Of a stretch of 46,900 bases of DNA, positions 36,447-44,390 are shown piece after piece; positions within the stretch are counted from its first letter, which is position 1, and each line of letters begins with the position of its first letter. The DNA is taken from NCBI GenBank assembly GCA_012744445.1, contig JAAYBZ010000029.1, forward strand, positions 1 to 46,900. Reading direction: 5' to 3'. The translations under genes were made by a program, and so were the position numbers. The notes under the pieces were generated by a model that did not search any database, was not told the origin of the DNA, and saw nothing but the letters and a program-made list of their open reading frames with translations. The DNA comes from Myxococcales bacterium (GTDB lineage Bacteria > Myxococcota_A > Polyangia > Polyangiales > Houyiibacteriaceae).

Positions 36447-37360
36447 CGTCCCTCCAAGAAGTCGAGGAGCTCGCGCCCCTCGAGGAGCGCCTCGGCGCGG
36501 CCGCGCGCGCGCACGCCCTTTTCGTTGCGGAACCAGGTGCGTTGCCGCCGCGCGTAGATGCGCGTGGCCTTGCGGATGAGGCGCTTGGCCTCGTCGAGAT
36601 CGATCTCGCCGCGCACGTGCGCGAGGAGCTCCTTGTAGCCCACCGAACCGAAGGCCCGCACCGCCTCGCCGTAGATCTCGCGGAGGCGCTTCACCTCGTC
36701 GACCCATCCGGCCGCGAACATCGCCTCGAGGCGCGCCTCGATGCGCGGCGTGAGCTCGTCGAGATCGTGGTCGAGCACGAAGAAATAGGCGTCGTAGCGT
36801 GGCGCGCCGAGCGCGTGCTCGCGGCGGATCTCGCCCACGGGCTTGCCCGTCTGCTCGAAGACCTCGAGCGCGCGCACGATGCGGAAGGCGTCGTTCTCGT
36901 GGATGTCGGCCGCGGCGATGGGGTCGATCTTGGCGAGCTCGGCGTGGAGCGCGGGCGCGCCGCGCTCGTCGATCTGGCGCATGAGGCGCGCGCGGATCCC
37001 GGGATCGGGCTCGGGGAGATCGACGAGGCCGCGGAGGAGCGCGCGGAGCCAGAGGCCGGTGCCGCCCGTGACGATGGGGACCTTGCCGCGCGAGGCCGTC
37101 TCCGCGATCGCTTCGTCGGCCATACGGGCGTAGATCATCGCGTCGATGGGCTCGCGCGGATCGATCGCGTCGATGAGCGCGTGGCGCACGCCGCGGAGCT
37201 CCTCGGCCGTGGGCTTGGCCGAGCCGATGTCGAAGTCGCGGTAGATCTGCACGCTGTCGGCTCCGATGATCTCGCCGCCGAGACGTTCGGCGAGCTCGAC
37301 GGCGAGCGCGGTCTTCCCGGAGGCGGTCGGCCCGGCGACGACGACGATCCTGGGCCTCAC
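36443..37360 (-). CDS. miaA: tRNA dimethylallyltransferase MiaA
   Basis: This 305-residue enzyme adds dimethylallyl to A37 of tRNAs reading UNN codons. It has P-loop VVAGPTASGKTALAVELA (Lys16), the substrate motif ADSVQIYRDFDIGSAKPT, HALIDAIDPREPIDAMIYA, TGGTGLWLRALLRGL and RIYARRQRTWFRNE. The start is GTG at 37360, overlapping the mutL stop by 4 bases (GTGA), with AAGGAGG upstream. The mutL-miaA order is widespread in bacteria. Confidence 0.97.
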   Translation of the reverse strand: MRPRIVVVAGPTASGKTALAVELAERLGGEIIGADSVQIYRDFDIGSAKPTAEELRGVRHALIDAIDPREPIDAMIYARMADEAIAETASRGKVPIVTGGTGLWLRALLRGLVDLPEPDPGIRARLMRQIDERGAPALHAELAKIDPIAAADIHENDAFRIVRALEVFEQTGKPVGEIRREHALGAPRYDAYFFVLDHDLDELTPRIEARLEAMFAAGWVDEVKRLREIYGEAVRAFGSVGYKELLAHVRGEIDLDEAKRLIRKATRIYARRQRTWFRNEKGVRARGRAEALLEGRELLDFLEGR

Positions 37361-39102
37361 CCGCGGCCTCCTTGGGAGGTGAGCGGCATGGTCCGCACGA
37401 GCCCCGAGGGCCGCGGCTCCATGCGCTCGACGAAGCGGACGATCTCGAGCGTGCGCTCCTCGTCGAGGCCCGCCGGCTCGCCCTCGAGCGCCGCGAGGGC
37501 CGGGAGCGCCGCGCGCGGCGAAGGCGCCTCGAGCGCAGCCACGAGCGCGGCCTCGGGCGAGGCGCCGCGGAGCGCCGCGGGGAGGGCATGGATCGCGAGC
37601 GTGGACGGCGAGAGCGCGCTCACGTCGAAGCCGAGCGCGGCGAGCTTCTCGCCCTCGCGCTCCGCCGCCGCGATGGCGTCCGGGACGTCCACGCGCGGCG
37701 GGAAGACGAGGCGCCGCGCGGGGATCGGGCCCGCGTCGAGCGCCTCGGCGAGCTGCGCTTCCACGAAGCGGGCGCCCGCGGCGACGGCGTCGATCACCAC
37801 GACGCCCTCCGTCGATTCGCAGACGAGGTATCGCCCGTGGGCGCGGCCGAGGAGCCGCCAGGCGGGCGCGGGCGCTTCGGCGGGTGCCGGCTCCTCGGCC
37901 ACGGGCGCAGGCTCCTCCCCGAGGAGCGCGGCGCCGATGCCCCATCGATCGCGCGGCGGAGAGGGGTTCTTCTCCGGCGTAAGCCGGGGTTCGGGCGTCG
38001 TCGGCCGCGCCCAGAGGTCCGACGGAGCCTCGCGCACGGCGGAGGCGCGATCGGGCTCGATCCGCCCGCCGGAGAGGCGCTCGTCCCAATAGCCCACGGG
38101 GCGCGCGAGCACGCCCACCGAGGCGCGCTCCTTACGCCGCGCGACGATGGCTTGGATCTGGCGTTGCCGTTCGTGCGCGTGGGCGAGGCGGACCTCGGTC
38201 TTCTGCGGGTGCACGTTCACGTCGACCTCCTCGGGCGGGAGGTGGATGTGCACGACGCCGATGGGGAAGCGTCCGGGTGGAAGCTCGGCGCCGTAGCCCT
38301 GGGTGATGGCGCGGACGAGCGCGGCGTCGATCACGGCGCGCCCGTTCACGAAGAGGTAGAGCTGCCGCGAATTCTGGCGGGAGGCCGAGCCGGGCCCGAG
38401 CATCGCCTCGAAGCGCAGGCCGCGCTCGGCGACGGCGATCTCCTCGAGCGGCTCGCCACGGAAGATGGCCTCGGCGCGGCCGGGGAGCCCGACGGAGGGC
38501 GCGAGCGAGCGGAGCTCTCGATCGCCGCTGCGGAAGACGAAGCGGATCTCGGGGTGCGCGAGCGCCATCCGTAGGAAGACGTCGTGGATGCGCGCGGCCT
38601 CGGCGTGCGTGGCCTTGAGGAACTTCCGCCGTGCGGGGACGTTGTAGAAGAGATCGCGCACCTCGACGGTCGTCCCGGGGGCGCCGCCGGCCGGACGGAT
38701 CACGGGCTCGGCGCCTCCTTCGACCCGCACCTCCACGCCCGCGTCGCGATCGTGCGGCCGGGTGCGGATCGAGAAGCGGCTCACCGAGGCGATCGAGGGG
38801 AGGGCCTCGCCGCGGAAGCCGAGCGTGCGCACGCGGAGGAGATCGTCGAACGTGCGGATCTTGCTCGTGGCGTGCCGCCGCACGGCGAGCTCGGCGTCCT
38901 CGGGCGCCATGCCCGAGCCGTCGTCGGCGACGCGGATGCAGCGCTTGCCGCCGTCTTCGATCTCGAGCTCGATCTTGGACGCGCCGGCGTCGATCGCGTT
39001 CTCGAGGAGCTCCTTCACGGCGCTCGCCGGGCGCTCGACGACCTCACCCGCGGCGATCTGATCGACGAGCGTATCGTCGAGGATTCGGATGCGGCTCGTC
39101 AC
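37357..39102 (-). CDS. mutL: DNA mismatch repair protein MutL
   Basis: This 581-residue protein has a canonical N-terminal GHKL ATPase: IRILDDTLVDQIAAGEVVERP, KELLENAIDAGA with Glu34, DDGSGM at 60-65 and GFRGEAL at 95-101. The transducer domain includes PARRKFLKA and EVDVNVHPQKTEVR. A Pro/Ala-rich linker (about 335-410) leads to a short C-terminal domain. There the endonuclease DQHAxxE motif is degenerate (DAVAAGARF from residue 438) and the usual CPHGRP near the end is absent (ERMEPRPSGLV). The start is GTG at 39102, divergent from the PEGA-tailed kinase. Confidence 0.95.
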   Translation of the reverse strand: MTSRIRILDDTLVDQIAAGEVVERPASAVKELLENAIDAGASKIELEIEDGGKRCIRVADDGSGMAPEDAELAVRRHATSKIRTFDDLLRVRTLGFRGEALPSIASVSRFSIRTRPHDRDAGVEVRVEGGAEPVIRPAGGAPGTTVEVRDLFYNVPARRKFLKATHAEAARIHDVFLRMALAHPEIRFVFRSGDRELRSLAPSVGLPGRAEAIFRGEPLEEIAVAERGLRFEAMLGPGSASRQNSRQLYLFVNGRAVIDAALVRAITQGYGAELPPGRFPIGVVHIHLPPEEVDVNVHPQKTEVRLAHAHERQRQIQAIVARRKERASVGVLARPVGYWDERLSGGRIEPDRASAVREAPSDLWARPTTPEPRLTPEKNPSPPRDRWGIGAALLGEEPAPVAEEPAPAEAPAPAWRLLGRAHGRYLVCESTEGVVVIDAVAAGARFVEAQLAEALDAGPIPARRLVFPPRVDVPDAIAAAEREGEKLAALGFDVSALSPSTLAIHALPAALRGASPEAALVAALEAPSPRAALPALAALEGEPAGLDEERTLEIVRFVERMEPRPSGLVRTMPLTSQGGRG

Positions 39103-39243
39103 GGTGGGTCGTTCGATATCACGGCGCGCCGCGGAGGGGCATCGAGGAGCTCGCCTCGAGGCGCCGCGATCGCGTCGGCGGAAGGGGAGATCAAAGCAGC
39201 GTAATCATTGGACAAAGCGAGTCAATCCGAGCCGCTGCCACGA

Positions 39244-39272
39244 TTGACCCCCGTGGGGGCCGATGTTAGCTT
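39244..39272 (+). promoter_or_regulatory. Candidate promoter of the PEGA-tailed kinase
   Basis: TTGACC (39244-39249) is followed after 17 bases by TAGCTT (39267-39272), which predicts a start near 39279. This lies downstream of the ATG at 39263, so it favours the kinase start at 39302. The 199-base gap to mutL holds nothing else I can name. Confidence 0.4.
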
Positions 39273-39301
39273 CGTCGCACAATTTCGCGATCGCGTCCTG
39301 G

Positions 39302-40825
39302 ATGAAGATCTGCCCCGAATGCAAGACGGAGTATCCCGGTGGGGAGGTCTTCTGCCCGGGTGACGGCGCCCGCCTCCTCGCGCTCGCCGAGGTCCCCCTC
39401 GAGAAGGGCGGCGATCCGCTCGTGGGCCGGAGCTTCGACCGCTACGAGGTCGTCCGCCGCATCGGCGAAGGCGGGATGGGGCTCGTGTACGAGGCCGTCC
39501 ACACCGGCATCGGCAAGCGCGTGGCGCTCAAGGTCCTCCGCGACGACTACACGCAGCGCCCCGAGGTGGTCGAGCGCTTCCAGCGCGAGGCGAAGAGCGC
39601 GTCGTTGATCGGCCACGAGCACATCGTCGACGTCACCGACTTCGGCGTGACGCCCACCGGCGCGAGCTATTTCGTGATGGAGTACCTCGAGGGCGAGGAT
39701 CTCGCGACGCGCCTCGAGCGCGAGCGCACGCTCCGGCCCGCGGAGGTCGTGAAGATCCTGCTCCAATGCTGCGCCGCGCTCGGAGCCGCGCACGACAAGG
39801 GCATCGTTCACCGCGACGTGAAGCCCGAGAACATCTTCCTCACGCGGCGCGGCGAAGACGGCGACTTCGTGAAGATCGTCGACTTCGGCATCGCCAAGAT
39901 GTCGGCGCTCGACGGCGCCGGCGAGCCCGGCCGGAAGCTCACCAAGACGGGCATGATCTTCGGGACGCCCGAGTACATGTCGCCGGAGCAGGCCGCGGGG
40001 AAGCCGCTCGATCACCGCGTGGACGTCTACGCGCTCGGCGTGATCCTCTTCGAGTGCCTCACCGGGCGCGTGCCCTTCGTAGGCGATTCGTTCATGGGGA
40101 TCCTCACCAAGCACCTCACCGAGGAGGTGCCGCGCCTCGCCGACGTGAACCCCGACGTCGACTGCCCGCCGCCGCTCGAGGCCGTGATGCTCCGCGCCAT
40201 GATGAAGGATCCGGCGGCGCGCTACGCGAGCATGGCGGAGATGGCCGAGGATCTGCGCGCGGCCCTCGGGGGCCGTGTGGCGCCGGAGACGCGCGAGACC
40301 TTCGAGCGCCTCCGGGAGAGCGCGTCGGCGAAGTCACGCCGCGTCGCATGGGCCGCGCTCTTCGCGCTGGCCGCGGCGGGCGTCACGGGCGCGGGGCTCG
40401 CCACGCTCGACGCCGAAGACGGGCGCGAAGCCGCGCTCGTCGAGCAGGCGACGTCGAGCCTCGCCGCCGTCGAGGCGCCTCCCGCGGAGCCCGGGCCTTC
40501 GCCCGAGGCCCCCGCGCTCCCTCCGCGCGTGTGGGTGCGTGTCGAGACCGTGCCGGCGGGCGCCGAGGCTAGCGTCGAAGGCGCGGGGCTCGCCTGCGGC
40601 CCCACGCCGTGCGAGATCGAGGTGGACGCGGGCGAGGCGATCACCATCGCCGCCGTCCGCGGACGCGCGAGCGGCAAGGCCGTGGTCACGCCCGAAGGGC
40701 GCTCGACCGTGCAGATCCTCCTGACCGAGCCCAAGCGCGTGAGACCGGCGAGCGAGAAGGCGAGCCCCGCAGCACCACCCAAGAGCGGACGGGACGATCT
40801 CAAGATCCCCGACATCTTCCGCTGA
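39302..40825 (+). CDS. Ser/Thr protein kinase with C-terminal PEGA domain
   Basis: This 507-residue protein has a short Cys motif at the N-terminus (Cys4, Cys7, Cys18: CPECKTEYPGGEVFCPGDG), a partial zinc-ribbon pattern. A complete kinase domain follows (about 48-310): GEGGMGLVYEA, VALKVL, HRDVKPEN, VDFGIAKM and GTPEYMSPEQA. A membrane segment (about 336-360) and a Pro-rich linker lead to a PEGA domain (VRVETVPAGAEASVEGAGL, then CEIEVDAG). It is probably membrane-bound with an extracytoplasmic PEGA sensor. I prefer the ATG at 39302 over 39263 because the candidate promoter would start transcription between them; the N-terminus is then directly the Cys motif. mutS2 follows after 19 bases. Confidence 0.9.
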   Translation: MKICPECKTEYPGGEVFCPGDGARLLALAEVPLEKGGDPLVGRSFDRYEVVRRIGEGGMGLVYEAVHTGIGKRVALKVLRDDYTQRPEVVERFQREAKSASLIGHEHIVDVTDFGVTPTGASYFVMEYLEGEDLATRLERERTLRPAEVVKILLQCCAALGAAHDKGIVHRDVKPENIFLTRRGEDGDFVKIVDFGIAKMSALDGAGEPGRKLTKTGMIFGTPEYMSPEQAAGKPLDHRVDVYALGVILFECLTGRVPFVGDSFMGILTKHLTEEVPRLADVNPDVDCPPPLEAVMLRAMMKDPAARYASMAEMAEDLRAALGGRVAPETRETFERLRESASAKSRRVAWAALFALAAAGVTGAGLATLDAEDGREAALVEQATSSLAAVEAPPAEPGPSPEAPALPPRVWVRVETVPAGAEASVEGAGLACGPTPCEIEVDAGEAITIAAVRGRASGKAVVTPEGRSTVQILLTEPKRVRPASEKASPAAPPKSGRDDLKIPDIFR

Positions 40826-40844
40826 ACACGAGGCGAAACACACG

Positions 40845-43193
40845 ATGGATCAGAAGGCTCTCGACGATCTCGAATGGGCGAGGCTCGAGCGCGCCGTCCT
40901 CGACCGCTGTCGAGGTCCGATGCGAACGAACGGGCACGTGCCGCTCGCGACCACCTTCGAGGGCGCGGAGATCGCCCTCGCCGAGACGCTCGAGGCCATG
41001 GAGCTCGACGCGGCGGGCACGCCCCTGATCATCGAGGGCGTCCCCGACCTCCGGCCCATCGTGGCTCGCCTGTCGCGGATGGGGGCGCTCGACGGCCCCG
41101 CCCTCGTGCAGGTCAAGCGCGCGCTCTCCGCCGCGCGGGTGCTACGGCAATTCCTCACGCGCCATCGGGCCTATTGCCCGCGGCTCTACGCGGCCTGCGC
41201 GCTCGATCCCACGCTCGACGCCGTGCTCGACGAGCTCTCGCGTCACCTCGACGAGGACGGAACGCTCTTCGATCACGCCTCGGTGGAGCTGCGCCGGCTC
41301 CGCACCGAGACGGCCAACCTCCGCGCGCGCCTGCTCGCCAAGCTCGAGGAGATCCTCGTGAAGCGCGCCGACATCCTCCAGGACTCGTTCTACACCTTGC
41401 GCGAAGGGCGTTACGTGGTGCCCGTGCGCCGCGACGCGCACGAGCGCTTCGAAGGCATCGTGCACGGGACGAGCTCGACCGGCGCCACGCTCTTCGTCGA
41501 GCCGCGCGAGCTCATCGCGCAGGGCAACCGCCTGAAGATGGCGCAGGCCGAGCAGGAGCGCGAGGAGGCCCGCATCCTCGCCGAGCTCAGCGATCACGTG
41601 CGGGACGTGCTCCCCGCGCTCGAGGCCGCGATCGACGCGCTCGATCTCGCCGATCTCCGGCAGGCGTCCGCGCGCCTCGGCGTCGATCTCGGCGGGCGCG
41701 TGTTGCCGCTCGAGCGCGAGCCCGTCCTCGATCTCAAGAACGCCAAGCATCCGCTCCTCATGCTCGAGGGAGGCGAGGTGGTCGGCAACGACATCCCCGT
41801 CTCGGCGGGCGCGGTGCTCATCCTCTCGGGCCCCAACGCCGGCGGCAAGACCGTCGCGCTCAAGACGCTCGGCCTCGCCGCGCTCATGATGCGCGCCGGG
41901 CTCCCGATCGCGTGCGCCGACGGAAGCCGCGCGGGCTTCTTCCACGAGGTGCTCACCGACGTCGGCGACTCGCAGAGCCTCGTGAAGAACCTCTCCACCT
42001 TCTCGGCGCACATGACCAACGTCGCCGCGATCCTCCGGCGCGCGCGGCGCGGATCGCTCGTCCTGCTCGACGAGCTGGCGGGCGGCACCGATCCGCACGA
42101 GGGCGCCGCGCTCGCGACGGCCATCGTCGACGCGCTCTGCGCGCAAGGCGCGGCCACGGCGGTCACGACGCACTACGAGTCGCTCAAGGCGATGGGCGTC
42201 ACGGATCCGCGCGCGCGGAACGCGTCGGTGGGCTTCGACGTGGCGACGATGCGTCCGACCTTCACGCTCACGCTCGACGTCCCCGGATCGTCGAGCGCGC
42301 TCGCGGTGGCGGCGCGCTTCGGCATCCCGCGCCACGTGGTGGAGAAGGCCGAGGAGGCGCTCCCCGAGGAGTCGCGCACCTTCGAGGCGCTCGTCGCCCG
42401 TCTCTCCGAGGCGCGCGCGAGCTACGAGGCGCGGGTCCGCGAGGTGGAGGAAGAGCTCGTCGCCGCGCGCGCGGCGCGTGAGGCGCTCGATCGCGAGCTC
42501 GAGAAGCTCAAGCGGCGCGAGGAGAAGCAGCTCACCGAGGAGGGCGCGCGGCTCAAGCAGCGCATCCGCGACGTGTCGAACGAGCTCCGCGCCGTGCGGA
42601 AGGAGATCCGGCAGGCCGCCACCGAGGCGGCCGCGGAGGCGTCGCGGAAGAAGCTCGAGGCCATCGAGCGCGCCGCGCGCGAGATCGAGGCCGAGCGCGC
42701 GCCCGTCGAGGAGCCGATCCCGCGCGAGCCGCTCGAGGACAAGGACGGGCTCAAGGTGGGCGATCGCGTCTACGTCACGCGTCTCCGCGCCGAGGCGACC
42801 GTCGTGGAGGGCCCCACGCGCGGCGAGGTCCGCGTCGCCGCCGGCGCGCTCAAGCTCTGGGTGCCGCTCTCGGAGTGCCGCGCGCCCGGCGAGGGCACCG
42901 AAGCCGCGCGGCGCGCGCCCGCCAAGCGTGCGCGCCTCGCCGAGCCCGTCGAGTCGACCGTCGACGTCCGCGGGATGCGCGCCGACGACGCGGTGGCCTG
43001 CGTCGAAGCCTTCCTCGATCGCGCCTACGGCGCTTCGCTCGATCAGGTGACCATCGTGCACGGCATCGGTGAGGGCGCGCTCCGCCAGGCGATCCGCGCG
43101 CTCCTCGGGCGGCTCGGCACCTACGTCCGCGGGCATCGCCCCGGCACGCGCGAGGAGGGCGGCGATCGCGTCACGGTCGTCGAGCTTCGGTGA
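40845..43193 (+). CDS. mutS2: MutS2 family ATPase with Smr nuclease domain
   Basis: This 782-residue protein has the MutS2 core (for example FYTLREGRYVVPVR, VHGTSSTGATLFVEP), Walker A GPNAGGKT (329-336), Walker B VLLDELAGGTDPHEG (409-410 Asp-Glu), a long coiled region (about 515-625) and a C-terminal Smr domain (about 704-782: VDVRGMRADDA, VTIVHGIGEGALRQAI). MutS2 acts on branched DNA or collided ribosomes, not mismatch repair. The Smr motif reads HGIGEG where HGKGTG is usual. The gene lies 19 bases after the kinase, so it may share its transcript. Its 3' end overlaps the opposing kinase by 23 bases. Confidence 0.95.
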   Translation: MDQKALDDLEWARLERAVLDRCRGPMRTNGHVPLATTFEGAEIALAETLEAMELDAAGTPLIIEGVPDLRPIVARLSRMGALDGPALVQVKRALSAARVLRQFLTRHRAYCPRLYAACALDPTLDAVLDELSRHLDEDGTLFDHASVELRRLRTETANLRARLLAKLEEILVKRADILQDSFYTLREGRYVVPVRRDAHERFEGIVHGTSSTGATLFVEPRELIAQGNRLKMAQAEQEREEARILAELSDHVRDVLPALEAAIDALDLADLRQASARLGVDLGGRVLPLEREPVLDLKNAKHPLLMLEGGEVVGNDIPVSAGAVLILSGPNAGGKTVALKTLGLAALMMRAGLPIACADGSRAGFFHEVLTDVGDSQSLVKNLSTFSAHMTNVAAILRRARRGSLVLLDELAGGTDPHEGAALATAIVDALCAQGAATAVTTHYESLKAMGVTDPRARNASVGFDVATMRPTFTLTLDVPGSSSALAVAARFGIPRHVVEKAEEALPEESRTFEALVARLSEARASYEARVREVEEELVAARAAREALDRELEKLKRREEKQLTEEGARLKQRIRDVSNELRAVRKEIRQAATEAAAEASRKKLEAIERAAREIEAERAPVEEPIPREPLEDKDGLKVGDRVYVTRLRAEATVVEGPTRGEVRVAAGALKLWVPLSECRAPGEGTEAARRAPAKRARLAEPVESTVDVRGMRADDAVACVEAFLDRAYGASLDQVTIVHGIGEGALRQAIRALLGRLGTYVRGHRPGTREEGGDRVTVVELR

Positions 43194-44301
43194 GTGGCGC
43201 GGGCGGGGCCTCGAGCGCGTCCGCGGGCAGGCCGTAGCGAGGCAGGAGCGCATCGAGATCGCCGAGGAGGCCGGCGATCAGGAGGAGCGCCGCCGCGAGG
43301 CCGGCCGAGATCAGCCGTCGCGCCTTCTTGTGCCGGGGCCCCGGGTTCATCAACCAGTTCATCACGGGGTTCTCCAGTCGATCCACGGCGGGGAGGGTCC
43401 CGAGCAGCGCGCGCCGGAACGAGGTCGCCGAGTCGAAGCGGTCCTGGGGATCCTTCTCGAGGGCGCGGTGCGTGACCTGGACGAGCGCGCGGGGGATGCC
43501 GCGATCGCTCGCGTAACGGGAGAGCGGCGGCGGCTCGTCGCGGATGTGCCGCGCCATCACCACCACGGCGTCCTCGTCCTCGAAGGGGAGCTGCCCCGAG
43601 AGCATCTGGTAGAGCAGGACGCCCACGCCGTAGACGTCGCTCCGCACGTCGAGCGGGCCGCCTCGCGCCTGCTCGGGCGACATGTAGCGCGGCGTCCCGA
43701 AGACCGTGCCCGCCGTGGTCTCGAGCGAGGTGAGCGTGGGATCCGAGTGGAGCGACTTCGCCACGCCGAAGTCGAGGATCTTCGCGTTGAGGCCGCCGTC
43801 GCCGTCGCAGAGGAAGACGTTGTCGGGCTTGAGGTCGCGGTGGAGGATCCCGATCGCGTGCGCCGCCTCGAGCGCCTCGAGGATCTGCACGGCCACGATC
43901 ACCGCCTCGCGCGTGGTGAGCTCCCTCCCGTCGCGGAGGCGCGCGCCCAGCGTCTCGCCCTCGAGGAGTTCCATCACGAGGTAGAGCGTTCCGTCGGGCT
44001 CGCAGCCGTGATCGATCGTGCGGACGATCCGGAAGTGCGAGAGCCGCCGCGCGGTCGCCGCCTCTTGGGCGAAGCGAGCGCGCGCGCGCTTGTACTCGAT
44101 GCCGGTGGCGCGGAGGAGCTTGAGCGCGACGGGGCGCCCTTCGTGCTCGTCGAAGGCGCGGTAGACGTCCCCCATGCCGCCCTGCGCGAGGAGCGCTTCG
44201 ATGCGGTAGCGGCCGCCGAAGACGAGCGGCCCGCCGACGCGCCCCCCGGCGGCGCCCCGCTCGACCCTCCCGCGGACGGTATCCATCTCGAGCATCGTCA
44301 T
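43171..44301 (-). CDS. Membrane-anchored Ser/Thr protein kinase
   Basis: This 376-residue protein has a kinase domain spanning about 31-300: AQGGMGDVYRAF, VALK with Lys61, LHRDLKPDN, LDFGVAK and GTPRYMSPEQA. A single membrane segment (about 327-350: RLISAGLAAALLLIAGLLG) and a short tail follow, so it resembles a minimal tail-anchored kinase without a sensor domain. The ATG at 44301 has GAGGA upstream. It is divergent from the second sppA-like gene and convergent with mutS2, which it overlaps by 23 bases. Confidence 0.92.
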   Translation of the reverse strand: MTMLEMDTVRGRVERGAAGGRVGGPLVFGGRYRIEALLAQGGMGDVYRAFDEHEGRPVALKLLRATGIEYKRARARFAQEAATARRLSHFRIVRTIDHGCEPDGTLYLVMELLEGETLGARLRDGRELTTREAVIVAVQILEALEAAHAIGILHRDLKPDNVFLCDGDGGLNAKILDFGVAKSLHSDPTLTSLETTAGTVFGTPRYMSPEQARGGPLDVRSDVYGVGVLLYQMLSGQLPFEDEDAVVVMARHIRDEPPPLSRYASDRGIPRALVQVTHRALEKDPQDRFDSATSFRRALLGTLPAVDRLENPVMNWLMNPGPRHKKARRLISAGLAAALLLIAGLLGDLDALLPRYGLPADALEAPPAPLTEARRP

Positions 44302-44378
44302 TCCTCGGCAAATTCGTGATACCGAGCCCCCCGACGATTCTCCCCAGGGTCCACGGACGGCACGGCGCCGCCGTTGGC

Positions 44379-44384
44379 TATGAT
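44379..44384 (+). promoter_or_regulatory. Strong -10 element giving a probable leaderless transcript
   Basis: TATGAT (one mismatch to TATAAT) ends 6 bases before the ATG at 44391. Transcription would then begin at or next to the A of the start codon. No Shine-Dalgarno sequence is present, and no clear -35 was found. Confidence 0.45.
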
Positions 44385-44390
44385 GCTCCC

